Source: Azospirillum brasilense (GTDB lineage: Bacteria > Pseudomonadota > Alphaproteobacteria > Azospirillales > Azospirillaceae). Taken from it: DNA of 64,000 nucleotides. The stretch lies in contig NZ_CP059450.1 of assembly GCF_022023855.1 (NCBI RefSeq), positions 1,004,001-1,068,000 on the forward strand. The letters run 5' to 3'. Below the pieces are notes generated by a model. The model ran no database searches. It saw only the letters and a program-made list of their open reading frames with translations, and was not told the DNA's origin. Position 1 is the first letter of the stretch, and each line of letters starts with the position of its first letter. Below are positions 43,635-52,416 of the stretch, piece by piece. Position numbers and translations under genes: made by a program.

Positions 43635-44222
43635 TTACTGCATTGCCGCCGCCTTGATAGCATCAAGCTGAGAATCGCAACGCGCAAAAATATCAGTAAG
43701 ATTTTGGTCGAAATAAATTGCTTGTCTTCCGCTCCTCTTACTAATGTAGTACCATTGATCGATTGCAGGTGGCTGCGCTGCCACGGAAAAGACCAATACA
43801 TCGTACTCATCCGAAGGCTGAATACCAGATGCATCCCTCACATATGAATAAGACACCCTTGGAAAGATACCTTTCTTTTCAATTCGCTTCCATAAATTTG
43901 AAGATTCATCGTAACTATTTGTAACAACATAATCATTTTCCAAATCAGCCATTGTGGCCGCTGAATAACCCACCTTTACATAATTAAGTTTTGTATTCAT
44001 AAAATAACTTCTTTCAGGAACAAATATCCTCAGTTCTCTTGCAGTAACCGGCCTTTGCAAAGGCTTGAGTTGATTAAGATAAGATTCATTCATATAGGCC
44101 ATGTCGCGCTTCAGTAACTCTTTATCCTCATACCTCTTTCCATTATAAACCCATGCTTGCTGCGCGCATGCACCAAGCATCATTAAACATGCAAAAGCAG
44201 CGGCGATTGATCGTGACTTCAT
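43635..44222 (-). CDS. AT-rich lipoprotein of unknown function
   Basis: A 195-residue protein with a lipobox (LMMLGAC, Cys about residue 19), so it is membrane-anchored after lipidation. The mature part is hydrophilic with many Tyr (YNGKRYEDKELLKRD, NYVKVGYSAATM, IDQWYYISKRSG). It overlaps the upstream exported-protein gene by 4 bp (ATGA), so the pair is one unit. Base composition is clearly lower in GC than neighbours. I do not recognise a family; a surface-exclusion role is speculation. Confidence 0.7.
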   Translation of the reverse strand: MKSRSIAAAFACLMMLGACAQQAWVYNGKRYEDKELLKRDMAYMNESYLNQLKPLQRPVTARELRIFVPERSYFMNTKLNYVKVGYSAATMADLENDYVVTNSYDESSNLWKRIEKKGIFPRVSYSYVRDASGIQPSDEYDVLVFSVAAQPPAIDQWYYISKRSGRQAIYFDQNLTDIFARCDSQLDAIKAAAMQ

Positions 44223-44953
44223 AGCACCTTTCCCTCAGCGTTTAAGCATTCTTCAAGACTTACCGCCACAATAGCAGATGGGCCAACTTTGCAGCGAACC
44301 ACACCACCTTGCGGCAGAAGCGAATCATCATGGGATATTTTGCTTTTCCTGCTCTTTGTTTTTGGAACGAGATCGGCCGCACGGGTGCCTTTATCATTTT
44401 CCTTCAATAAGTAACGGGCGCGGAATGACCCAACATCAACGTCACAGATGCTTTGCGTCTCCAAAGACAGAGAAGGTATGGAAATGCAAACACCCATGGG
44501 CTGGCGGAACGACTGCCCCTCAACTCTATCTATCTGCTTTACCGACCCTGATAGATCCCGAACCGTATATCGGAACCGAAATTGTTTGACCGGCGGCGCA
44601 TCCATCGCGCTACCAATAAGTGCACCAAGAAGAGCCGCACCAACATGATCGGTGGCCGAATAACTTGGTCGAGACCCTTTGAACGCATTATCGACATATA
44701 GTGCCGAACCGTATGCTTGACCGATTGCAGCGCCGCCTGTCGTCCCTGGTGTAGATTCGTCCAATGCTTGAGCATCGATGATGACGCCGTAGCGATTGCT
44801 ATCTGCTACGTCCACCACGTACTTTGCCTGCAAGCTGGCTTTCTCGGACTCACTCAGAGCCGACCAAACCTGTTCGTTGGTCCTTAGCAACTCTGCCGTC
44901 GCCCACGCGTCTGTTATACAGCACAGGAACACGATCAGTGCTGCACGCCTCAT
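44219..44953 (-). CDS. Exported protein with glycine-rich membrane-like segment
   Basis: A 244-residue protein from 44953 (MRRAALIVFLCCITDAWA, signal peptide); a version starting 15 bp earlier is possible. The middle has a Gly/Ala-rich stretch GGAAIGQAYGSALYV and VGAALLGALIGSAMDAP, resembling a glycine-zipper. Later CISIPSLSL, ICDVDVGSF, VRCKVGPSA and LEECL contribute paired Cys. It is coupled to the lipoprotein gene by 4-bp overlap. AT-rich. Function unknown; the two probably act together in the envelope. Confidence 0.7.
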   Translation of the reverse strand: MRRAALIVFLCCITDAWATAELLRTNEQVWSALSESEKASLQAKYVVDVADSNRYGVIIDAQALDESTPGTTGGAAIGQAYGSALYVDNAFKGSRPSYSATDHVGAALLGALIGSAMDAPPVKQFRFRYTVRDLSGSVKQIDRVEGQSFRQPMGVCISIPSLSLETQSICDVDVGSFRARYLLKENDKGTRAADLVPKTKSRKSKISHDDSLLPQGGVVRCKVGPSAIVAVSLEECLNAEGKVL

Positions 44954-45115
44954 GGATTGCTCCGCCACGAATATGCGATTATTAAGCGCCTTGAGCGACT
45001 TTTAGGAGTATGGAATCCGGATGATCGCGAGTCCAGTGCGTTCCACACGGAGATTGATCGCCCGCGTCGGGGTCTGATAGCCCTTCCCCACCTGCAACGG
45101 TGGAAGCCTCCCAAC

Positions 45116-46018
45116 ATGCCCCGCCCCACGATCACCGGCGCCCTGTGGGTCATCGCGTCAGCGCTCGCCTTCATGGCCGCCAACATCGCGATCCGGCACT
45201 TGGGCGCCAAGCTGCCGCCACTGGAGATGGCCATGTTCCGGTCGGCCGGCGGCCTAATCATGGTGCTGGTCGCGTGGCATGCCTTCCTCCACCTTCGCCA
45301 GCTCCGGGACCCGCACATCCACCTCGTCCGGGCTGTTGTGGGCGCAGTATCGCTGATGGCTCTGGTCCACTCCTACGCCACCCTTCCCGTCGCCCTGGTC
45401 ACCGCCTTCATGTATGTCCGAGCCGCTTTGGTGGTGCCCATGGCTTGGCTGTTCCTGAAGGAGCGGGTTGGTCCCGACGTGTGGGCAGCGGTCGGCCTCG
45501 GCATCGCTGGGGGCGTCGTCTCGCTCTGGCCTCGCCTCTCTGCCATTGGAACGCCGACGGCGGTTTGGGATGGTTGGGAAGCGCTGATCCTGCCACTCGC
45601 CGCCCTCGCCGGAGCCGGGAGCCACATCTGCATGCGCAGGCTGGCCCTGACCAACCCGCCGAGCGTCGTGGTGGCCGTCTCCGCGATCCTGGTGACCGCC
45701 GTGGTGGCGGTTCCCGCGTCCAGCGTGGCGATCGGGCCGCCGGCCGCCGATATCCCGCTGCTGGCCGGCATGGCCCTGCTAAGCGGGCTGGCGCAGTGGT
45801 TCACCGTCAAGAGCTACAGCTACGCCTCCCCTGCCCGGCTGGCACCTTTGTCGCTGATCGACGTGCCGATTGCCCTGGTGGCAGGCTACCTGTTGTTCGG
45901 CGAGGTTCCGGGCGGCATGCAGATGGTTGGATCGGCGATGATCATCGGAGCAGCACTTTATGTGTTTCGGGCCGAACGATCCGATTCGCGCTCAAACTCG
46001 TCCGAGTCGCCACGGTGA
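45116..46018 (+). CDS. EamA/DMT-family transporter
   Basis: A 300-residue inner-membrane protein with about ten hydrophobic segments in two EamA halves (FMAANIAIRHLGAKLPPLEMAMFRS in segments; later HICMRRLALTNPPSVVV). The ATG at 45116 fits the start of the first helix better than upstream in-frame starts, which add a soluble leader. Drug/metabolite transporters export amino acids, nucleosides or drugs; substrate unknown. It is GC-rich like the host and may have been picked up from it. Confidence 0.88.
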   Translation: MPRPTITGALWVIASALAFMAANIAIRHLGAKLPPLEMAMFRSAGGLIMVLVAWHAFLHLRQLRDPHIHLVRAVVGAVSLMALVHSYATLPVALVTAFMYVRAALVVPMAWLFLKERVGPDVWAAVGLGIAGGVVSLWPRLSAIGTPTAVWDGWEALILPLAALAGAGSHICMRRLALTNPPSVVVAVSAILVTAVVAVPASSVAIGPPAADIPLLAGMALLSGLAQWFTVKSYSYASPARLAPLSLIDVPIALVAGYLLFGEVPGGMQMVGSAMIIGAALYVFRAERSDSRSNSSESPR

Positions 46019-46333
46019 TTCGAGGAAATTGCGAAACTTTATTATCTTAGAGGGCAATTATCTGAACCACTTACACATGCTAGTATGCACACGCTCTACT
46101 GCAACTAAAAAATTACATGACCGGCTCAGATGCGCTACATGCGCAATGAAATTCCCGGCAAGGCTTACGAATCAAGTACCTGACGCCAATTTGACCGCGT
46201 CCAACCCCACAGAATCACTCATAGATTTCGAGCGCCGATCCATCATACCCCCCATGTGGGTGGTAGTGGCGAGCAAGAGCACTTTGTTACGTTCAGACGA
46301 AAGGAAAACCGCAACCATCGAATAGCGCAAACG
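46019..46333. other. Non-coding stretch before the LuxR-type regulator
   Basis: In these 315 bases there is no supported gene. AT content is raised around 46040-46110, where a promoter could lie, but I see no clear motif. Confidence 0.45.
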
Positions 46334-47401
46334 ATGACGATGCCACCGCTCCCTTGGGACATCCCCGGCCCGTTCGCCGACATGGCCGTGACGGCATCAC
46401 GGCTGCGTGCATCACTCGTCATCATCGATCCAAACGACAACGTCGTATATGCCAGCCAAGATAAAAAGCGCCTGTATCCGTTTATCGATTTTTCTGCCCC
46501 ACTGACCTTTGAATCAATGCTGCGCTCTTCATGGAAACATGGCGCGGATAATGGAATCATCAGTCAACCAGACTTAGAGGCTCAGCTTGCTGATGCACAG
46601 AGCGCTCGCCGAAGCCCTCGCCTTGAGTTCACCCGCCGATTTCCAACCGAATTGATCTGCGCACATATCCGTCTCGACAACGGGTGGAATGCCCAGTTGC
46701 GCGTTGAGCCGGATCGCGCCGGCCTTCGGCAATACTTCTCAGGCGACATTCCGACCTTTGGACTTTTCGAAGCGATCCGGCAGAGGGAAGCTGCCGAGCA
46801 ATGCGCTGCCGCACTCGACTGCTTGGCATTCGGCATCGCAGTCCTGGGACCGGATCGACGGATCAAGCACAAGAACGCCGCCATGACCGATCTCATCAGC
46901 CGGTCCGATGGCTTGCTGGTGGACGAGCACGGGCGCCTATCAGCGCTTCATGGTGATGACACCGCAGAACTGTCGCGCCTCGTGGCGCTTGCCAGTCTTG
47001 GCCGCCTCTTGGCGCCGACCGCGGCCACCATCATTCGAGCTGCAGCAGGAAGGTCGCACATCGTGTCGGTGTCGCGGAGCGGCGACGCCCCCGGCTCAGC
47101 GGTCGTGGTAGTCGCGCCGGCCCGCCTCGATGTCGCAACGGTTTCGGACGTACTGCACCGGGATTTCAAGCTGACCCCCGCAGAGGCTGAGCTTGCAGCC
47201 ATGATCGGCAACGGCTTCACCAACGACGACGCGGCAAAGGAACTCGGAAAAGCGCCCGGCACCGGGCGCGAACAGGTCAAAAACATCCTGAAGAAACTGG
47301 ATGTTGGGGCACTCGCCAACCGCGGCCAGACGGGCCTTGCCCGCTGGGTAGCCGTATTGGGGGCGATCACCGGAGCCGCCCGGTTTCGCGGCAAATCATG
47401 A
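46334..47401 (+). CDS. LuxR-type HTH regulator with PAS-like N-terminus
   Basis: A 355-residue protein from the ATG at 46334; a GTG at 46256 in frame is possible and neither has a good ribosome site. Residues about 20-260 contain PAS-like segments (LRASLVIIDPNDNVVYASQDK in segments; LDCLAFGIAVLGPDRRIKHKNAAM). The C-terminal 65 residues (LTPAEAELAAMIGNGFTNDDAAKELG in segments, REQVKNILKKLDV) are a LuxR/GerE helix-turn-helix. It likely senses an unknown signal and regulates transcription. The next gene follows after 13 bp. Confidence 0.8.
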   Translation: MTMPPLPWDIPGPFADMAVTASRLRASLVIIDPNDNVVYASQDKKRLYPFIDFSAPLTFESMLRSSWKHGADNGIISQPDLEAQLADAQSARRSPRLEFTRRFPTELICAHIRLDNGWNAQLRVEPDRAGLRQYFSGDIPTFGLFEAIRQREAAEQCAAALDCLAFGIAVLGPDRRIKHKNAAMTDLISRSDGLLVDEHGRLSALHGDDTAELSRLVALASLGRLLAPTAATIIRAAAGRSHIVSVSRSGDAPGSAVVVVAPARLDVATVSDVLHRDFKLTPAEAELAAMIGNGFTNDDAAKELGKAPGTGREQVKNILKKLDVGALANRGQTGLARWVAVLGAITGAARFRGKS

Positions 47402-47414
47402 CAAAGGAGACGAC

Positions 47415-47867
47415 ATGGACATGCTGAACAAGGTCCAGGCGATCAACGCCATGAACCTGGACATCCTGGTCGAAGATCTCATGCGCGGCGGCATGCAAAA
47501 GGAAGAGGCTGCGGTGGCGGTTGAGCGCTATCGGTCCTTCCTTACCGCTGTGGCCGCCTACCCGACGGAAACCCTCGTCCCGTCGAAGTTGGTGGACAAG
47601 GTGTGGCACGCCCACATGCTGCGGCCGCGGGTGTACTTCGAAGACTGCATGGTCGCGCTCGGCCAGATCGTGGACCACACGCCGGGTGTCTACGGCACGC
47701 CGGCCTATGACGCCGCCTACGCCATGACGCGCAAGCTCGTCAGCTACGGCCACACGATGCCGGTCGATCCCTATGCGGATCATCCGATGGCCGGTGCCGA
47801 ATGCTACCGCGAGCCGGGCGAAGGCGACGAGTGGCCGCTGGTGCGAAACCGTGTCCATGCGGCCTGA
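47415..47867 (+). CDS. Glycine-rich-domain-like (GRDP/DUF1399-type) protein
   Basis: A 150-residue protein. The segment LVPSKLVDKVWHAHMLRPRVYFEDC has the WHxH hallmark of GRDP/DUF1399-like proteins, and YGTPAYDAAYAMTRKL follows. AAAGGAGACGAC gives a strong start. It probably forms a unit with the LuxR-type gene 13 bp upstream. In bacteria the family is linked to polysaccharide or oxidative functions, but no enzyme activity is established. Confidence 0.65.
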   Translation: MDMLNKVQAINAMNLDILVEDLMRGGMQKEEAAVAVERYRSFLTAVAAYPTETLVPSKLVDKVWHAHMLRPRVYFEDCMVALGQIVDHTPGVYGTPAYDAAYAMTRKLVSYGHTMPVDPYADHPMAGAECYREPGEGDEWPLVRNRVHAA

Positions 47868-48044
47868 ATGTGGCGGTAGCCCAGACCGCAGGCAGGCGGC
47901 CTGGGCGCCTTACCACAGAGCATGATGATGAAGCTGGTGAGCGGGGTGTGGTTGGCGCCGCCCCCGTTCACCGGCTTATTCACTCACTGATGGAGCGAGT
48001 GATGCAAACAATCTGCATCCAAAGTCGGATGTTCACAAGGGCGC

Positions 48045-48308
48045 TCAGGCTTTAGGACGCTTGCGCGCGCCAGGGGCGTCGCCATTCAGCAATTCGATGT
48101 CGTTTTCGTGGAAGGTCTTTATGACCGCCTCGACACGATCAACTGAAGCTTTGATTGGCCCGTCAATGGCCTCCCACGCTTTGATCGTGTCCGGAGACAC
48201 AGGGTAATGCTTGCTGGCGGCTGCGGCCAACTCCGGTTGCTTCCAACGCAATAGTGCGCGCCCGGCGCGGACGTGCTCGCCAAAGAGCCGAAACACCCCA
48301 TCCCCCAT
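48045..48308 (-). CDS. Phage-type HTH repressor (small)
   Basis: An 87-residue protein. VRAGRALLRWKQPELAAAASKHYPVSPDTIKAWE (in segments) is a Cro/CI-type helix-turn-helix, followed by a short helical tail. The ATG at 48308 is only 6 bp from an operator-like site, so the message may be leaderless. It diverges from the MazG-like operon and is flanked by two identical inverted operators. It likely represses the divergent early genes. Confidence 0.7.
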   Translation of the reverse strand: MGDGVFRLFGEHVRAGRALLRWKQPELAAAASKHYPVSPDTIKAWEAIDGPIKASVDRVEAVIKTFHENDIELLNGDAPGARKRPKA

Positions 48309-48313
48309 CACTC

Positions 48314-48384
48314 TACCGAATTAGGTAGAAGGATGCGCGGATAGGTGTTGCCGGTCAACACCCAATGTGTTACCTAATTCGGTA
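48314..48384. promoter_or_regulatory. Paired operators for the HTH repressor
   Basis: TACCGAATTAGGTA (48314-48327) and its exact inverse TACCTAATTCGGTA (48371-48384) flank a 43-bp centre. Each is itself a near-palindrome with TACC/GGTA half-sites. A third partial site (ACTAGGTA) lies near 48417. A TTGACC -35-like hexamer facing the repressor gene lies between them. This is the layout of a phage regulatory switch. Confidence 0.7.
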
Positions 48385-48540
48385 TCGACACCTCTAAAAC
48401 GCCATTAATCAATGCAACTAGGTATCTGCTATGGCGTCAACAAAAGTATGAGTGCCCGATCGCGTCCAACGACCGGGCACTCGACAGCGAAGCCGCTACC
48501 AACAGCTTCGCCATGGTCCACACCTTGCCTTGGAAAGCCA

Positions 48541-49614
48541 ATGAAGACCGACCCGGAAAATACCATGATACTCGGAAGCACGCTCGGAGAAAGTGCGCCT
48601 GGGGCGCAGCCCCGCGACGTGCACATCCTGAGGGTGTCGCGATCCCCCGCCGATGTTCTTGATCTGCAAGGCCGCTGCGCCATGTTGGCCGAAGCGGGCG
48701 GCGACGGGGCTGTCGAGGCCGGTGCGATCAACGACACCTTCGACTGGCTGTTCGGCAGCACCGATATGGACCCGCTGGCCGCCTACGGCGAATCGAGCGT
48801 GGAAGGGGAAAGCGAACAATCTGTCGAACAGGCCGTCGCGTCCTTTTCGAACGTGGCGTCCACCAGAGACGTCACCGGCCGGCTGAAGCTTCTGGAAGAC
48901 GCCTTCGCCACCACCGTCATGACCGGCAACGGGATGATCGCACTGGCGAAGTCGCTGGGCACCAGCCTGAAGCGGGCCGAGACCGAACGGGACGCCTTGC
49001 GCAATGAAGCGATGAATCTGTGCGAGGTGGTCAACCGGCTTGTCGGCCAAGCCTGCGCGGCTCATGCGCGAGAGGACGCGCTGCGCGACGTCCTTCGCTT
49101 CGAACCGACCGCCTACCCCGCCATGGAAACCGCCGCGGTCGAGTGCGCCAGTAAGCTGTCCATTGATGCTGTCTCATTGCTGGAAGCTTGCGCGGCGATT
49201 GCCGCGGCGGCGGTCAACGACGAACAGGCGGGACCGTCCAGCTTTCAGCAGCGCATCCATGATTGGATGCTCGCCTGCTTCGGCGCCGAGATCACCGCCG
49301 ACAAGCTGGAGCGCAACCACCGCTTCCTGGAGGAGGCGCTGGAGTTGGTGCAGGCGTGCGGCTGCACCCAGGGCGAGGCGCACCAGCTCGTGGACTACGT
49401 GTTCGGTCGCGCGGTCGGCGAACCGGCGCAAGAAGTCGGCGGCGTGATGGTGACCCTGGCGGCGCTGTGCCATGCGCAGGGCATCGACATGGCCGAGGCC
49501 GGAGAAACCGAGCTGGCCCGGGTGTGGACTAAGGTGGAGGCGATCCGCGCCAAGCAGGCGTCCAAGCCGAAGGGCTCGCCGCTGCCCACCCCCGGCGCTG
49601 GGGAGGATCGCTGA
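48541..49614 (+). CDS. Phage protein with C-terminal MazG-like domain
   Basis: A 357-residue protein from 48541 (GGAAAG upstream). The N-terminal part is acidic and includes a helical segment (GRLKLLEDAFATTVMTGNGMIALAKSLG in segments) and a coiled-coil (LKRAETERDALRNEAMNLCEVVNRLV in segments). The last 120 residues (FQQRIHDWMLACFGAEITADKLERNHRFLEEALEL in segments, VMVTLAALCHAQGI) fit an all-alpha NTP-pyrophosphatase (MazG-like) domain with Glu-rich metal site. Phage MazG proteins alter nucleotide or ppGpp pools. The next gene starts in the stop codon (TGATG). Confidence 0.75.
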   Translation: MKTDPENTMILGSTLGESAPGAQPRDVHILRVSRSPADVLDLQGRCAMLAEAGGDGAVEAGAINDTFDWLFGSTDMDPLAAYGESSVEGESEQSVEQAVASFSNVASTRDVTGRLKLLEDAFATTVMTGNGMIALAKSLGTSLKRAETERDALRNEAMNLCEVVNRLVGQACAAHAREDALRDVLRFEPTAYPAMETAAVECASKLSIDAVSLLEACAAIAAAAVNDEQAGPSSFQQRIHDWMLACFGAEITADKLERNHRFLEEALELVQACGCTQGEAHQLVDYVFGRAVGEPAQEVGGVMVTLAALCHAQGIDMAEAGETELARVWTKVEAIRAKQASKPKGSPLPTPGAGEDR

Positions 49615-50438
49615 TGCGCTCCACCATGATCCCTGACATTGGCCTGACTTTCACCGAGGCAGCCCAGCAGATTGCTGACCTCGCTCGGGACGGCCTGCAC
49701 CATGAATACGCCCCTCTGGAAGACGGGATGCTGGCCGCAGAACCGGTCACGCCGCTCGACGTTCTGGCTGTGCTGGACCGGCTGCTGTGTCCCGAAATCG
49801 GGTTGACCGGCGAAGGGCACCGGCATGCTCCAGCGCTTCAGCGCGTGCGTGATGCTCTGGGCACGCTGCTCGCTAGGTCAGAGGACGCCGACCGCGACCA
49901 GATCCTCGCAGACGTCCGCCGCTGGCTCGAGCTGGAAGCGACCATCGGCGCCGAAGGTCAAGACGATGCTGACCTGATCGACTCGAGCAACGAGTCCTTC
50001 CGGCTGGCCCGCCAGATCGCGGCCTACGACGGGAACCCGACGCTGGGCATGGCCGCCAAGACGGTCTTGCTGTGGGCCACCCACCCCGTCGCCTGCCACC
50101 CGGACAGCAAGCCCGGCGTCCTGCCCTTCCCGCCCACGGTGTCGGAAGCCAGAAATGGAGTGGATGCGCTGGTCTTTGGCCTTGTCGCCGACGCTCTGCG
50201 GGCGGTGCCGGAGTTGAAGGCCCTGCTGACCGGCGACGTCCCTCTCGCGAACGAATCGGACGACTTCGGCGCGGCCATTGCCAGCCTCGCCGACCGCGCC
50301 ATCCCTCACACCGCGCCTACGGTCCCCACCGTCATCACCGAAGCCATGGTGGAGGCGGGCGCCAACGCCGCCGGCTGCTCCCCCGACGCCTTCCGGGCCG
50401 GGTTCGCGGCGGCGCTCAAGATGATGGAGGCTGCGTGA
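49614..50438 (+). CDS. Hypothetical phage protein
   Basis: A 274-residue acidic protein. The N-terminal region (LTFTEAAQQIADLARDGLHHEYAPLE in segments) is helical, and the C-terminal end (ITEAMVEAGANAAGCSPDAFRAGFAAALKMMEAA in segments) matches the short repeat that often ends phage-encoded hypothetical proteins. The start and stop codons both overlap neighbours (TGATG), so it is translated with the MazG-like gene and the next gene. No function assigned. Confidence 0.7.
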   Translation: MRSTMIPDIGLTFTEAAQQIADLARDGLHHEYAPLEDGMLAAEPVTPLDVLAVLDRLLCPEIGLTGEGHRHAPALQRVRDALGTLLARSEDADRDQILADVRRWLELEATIGAEGQDDADLIDSSNESFRLARQIAAYDGNPTLGMAAKTVLLWATHPVACHPDSKPGVLPFPPTVSEARNGVDALVFGLVADALRAVPELKALLTGDVPLANESDDFGAAIASLADRAIPHTAPTVPTVITEAMVEAGANAAGCSPDAFRAGFAAALKMMEAA

Positions 50439-50944
50439 TGTCCATTCTGCAGTTCCACACGGATCGGGGCGCGCCGCGCCCCGTCCACACCGAGATCCAC
50501 GTCGAGCGCTTAACCCTGCGCGCCGCCGCGGATTGGCAGCAGGACATCGCCGCTGAATGCCGGCGCCGCCGGACCCTCAGCGCCGACCTGTTCGACTGGT
50601 TGGAACGCCGCGGCCTGTTCGACCGCTGCACGGTGCTGGCGGCGATGGAGGCGGAAACGCCGCTGCTGTTCCGCCGGATCGGCGCACCGACGGTGAAGGT
50701 TCTCGGCATGGGCTGGAGCCGGTCCATGATCGGCCAGCCCGAGGCCGCCGACCCGCATACCGACTACGCCCACCGGATTGGGCTGGAATATGCCGAGGCC
50801 ATCGGCGCGGGCGAGGCCCTGTTCAACCGGATCGCGGTGTCCGGTGTGGGGCGGCCCTTCGTCTACACCCAAGCGCTGTTCGGGTGGGCCGACCGTGGGC
50901 GGCGAGCGGTACTGTCGGCCATCGACGTGCAGACGCTGCATTGA
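50438..50944 (+). CDS. Hypothetical phage protein
   Basis: A 168-residue protein that starts in the stop of the previous gene (TGATG at 50436-50440). It is mixed alpha/beta (PVHTEIHVERLTLRAAADWQQD in segments, LFDWLERRGLFDRCTVLAAM, ALFGWADRGRRAV). No motif recognised. It ends the operon that starts at 48541. Confidence 0.65.
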   Translation: MSILQFHTDRGAPRPVHTEIHVERLTLRAAADWQQDIAAECRRRRTLSADLFDWLERRGLFDRCTVLAAMEAETPLLFRRIGAPTVKVLGMGWSRSMIGQPEAADPHTDYAHRIGLEYAEAIGAGEALFNRIAVSGVGRPFVYTQALFGWADRGRRAVLSAIDVQTLH

Positions 50945-50961
50945 TCTGTCAGCGGCCTCCC

Positions 50962-51699
50962 TCACCAGGAGGGGCCGCCGCAGATACCGAGATCCATATA
51001 CACGGCGTGGCGGCCCCAGCGCATGAGATGCAGCGGGAGCCGCCCCACGTCGCTCTGATGATAGAGGATGCCGGGCCGCTCCTCCAGCCTGCGCCGACCA
51101 CCGCCCCGCCCGCTCCACACCGGTACCGTCTCCGGATCGACCAGCCCGACCACCCACTTCGGGTTCCAGCGGGCCAGGGCGACCAGCCGCACCATCTCGC
51201 CGAGCCGATGGAACAGCCCGGCACCGCGCCAGTCCGGCCGGGTCCAGCCAGCCACGATCCAGGCCACCGCCCCACGGGTGTCGTGCGCGGCCTCGCTGGC
51301 GACGAAGGCCCATTCATCCGCCGGCGCCGAGCCGGGATCGTGCAGAGCCGAAAGGTCCGCCAGCCGGGCGCCGAAGCTGGAGGAGGCGCAGTCGACCAAC
51401 ACCACGGCGTGCGTGGCGACCACCTCCCCTTCGCTGTCGACCAGCCCGAGCCAGAAGGCTGGAGCACTGGCCGGCTTGGGCAGCATCGGGAACCAGCTCT
51501 CACGGTGCCGGGCGTTCAGCACCTGCAGATCCGGCCAGGACTCGCACAGGATCGGCGTCACGCCGCGGGCGACCAGCTCACGGGACAAGCGGTCACGCGC
51601 GGCGCCCAGCGCCGGGGCGAGCGGCCCGGTGCCCAGCAACAAGGTCTCGACGAGGCGGAAGTCAGGCACGGCTGTGCGTGCCGGGAACATGGCGTTCAC
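50962..51699 (-). CDS. GNAT-like acyltransferase, phage-associated (tentative)
   Basis: A 245-residue protein. A GTG at 51699 with AAAGGA eight bases upstream is favoured over the distant in-frame ATGs. The core (FWLGLVDSEGEVVATHAVVL, AWIVAGWTRPDWRGAGLFHRLGEMVRLVAL in segments) has the strand-then-RGxGL pattern expected of an acetyl-CoA loop in GNAT folds. C-terminal HLMRWGRHAVYMDLG closes the sheet. Such phage genes may modify host or phage components. Substrate unknown. Convergent with the operon ending at 50944. Confidence 0.6.
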   Translation of the reverse strand: MNAMFPARTAVPDFRLVETLLLGTGPLAPALGAARDRLSRELVARGVTPILCESWPDLQVLNARHRESWFPMLPKPASAPAFWLGLVDSEGEVVATHAVVLVDCASSSFGARLADLSALHDPGSAPADEWAFVASEAAHDTRGAVAWIVAGWTRPDWRGAGLFHRLGEMVRLVALARWNPKWVVGLVDPETVPVWSGRGGGRRRLEERPGILYHQSDVGRLPLHLMRWGRHAVYMDLGICGGPSW

Positions 51700-51909
51700 G
51701 GTTGGTATCCTTTGATTGAACATAGGGGTTGGGTATTCAGACCGACGATCTGCAGACATCAGTTCGCAGGATCGATGCGGTTGCGCACCTCGCCATAACA
51801 GACACAAGCGCGAGGCCAGCGCCTACATCGAGGTATTTCCGATAGCCTCTTGGAACGGGCGAGAGAAACGTCTCAACGTCCGCTTGTCGTCTCTTCCATG
51901 GAGGACGAA

Positions 51910-52416
51910 ATGGACGCCGCTAATTTGATACGATTTGTCCTGACACACATTCCTTTGATCACCTTTCTACTGGCGATCATCATTCCCACCCTCAGCCGAT
52001 CTGATCGGACGCCGGAAGGCTATCTGTCCTGGCTGCTGCTGTTGGCCGTTGGTGTCGATGCTCTCTGGGCTGGGCTGTTCCATGTGTTCGCTCCCGAGCG
52101 CGCCGCGGCATTCATCGGGTGGACGACAAGCCCGTTTCAGTTCGAGATCGGCGTCGCCGACATAGCGCTGGGCGTCATGGGGGTGCTTGCCTTCCGCAGA
52201 TCACTCGACTTCAAGGCGGCGGTCGTGACCTACGCATCGCTGTTCTACATCGGCGTGGCGTACGGCCACTTTCATCAGATTTGGGTGGCCGGGAACTATG
52301 CGCCTGGGAACGCTGGCATTCTTCTCGTTCTTACCTGCATCCGGCCATTCCTGTTGATCCTGCTCCTCATCGCGGCTCAACGGAAGGCGGCCCCGGCGTT
52401 GGCGCTTGGGAGGTAG
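51910..52416 (+). CDS. Four-helix membrane protein, unknown function
   Basis: A 168-residue protein with a GGAGG just before 51910. It has four to five hydrophobic helices (IPLITFLLAIIIPTL, WLLLLAVGVDALWAGLFHVFA in segments, IALGVMGVLAF, ILLVLTCIRPFLLILLLIAA). It resembles DUF6790-type small membrane proteins (conserved TPFQFEIGVADIALG motif). It converges on the YgjV-like gene with a 50-bp overlap. Function unknown. Confidence 0.65.
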   Translation: MDAANLIRFVLTHIPLITFLLAIIIPTLSRSDRTPEGYLSWLLLLAVGVDALWAGLFHVFAPERAAAFIGWTTSPFQFEIGVADIALGVMGVLAFRRSLDFKAAVVTYASLFYIGVAYGHFHQIWVAGNYAPGNAGILLVLTCIRPFLLILLLIAAQRKAAPALALGR

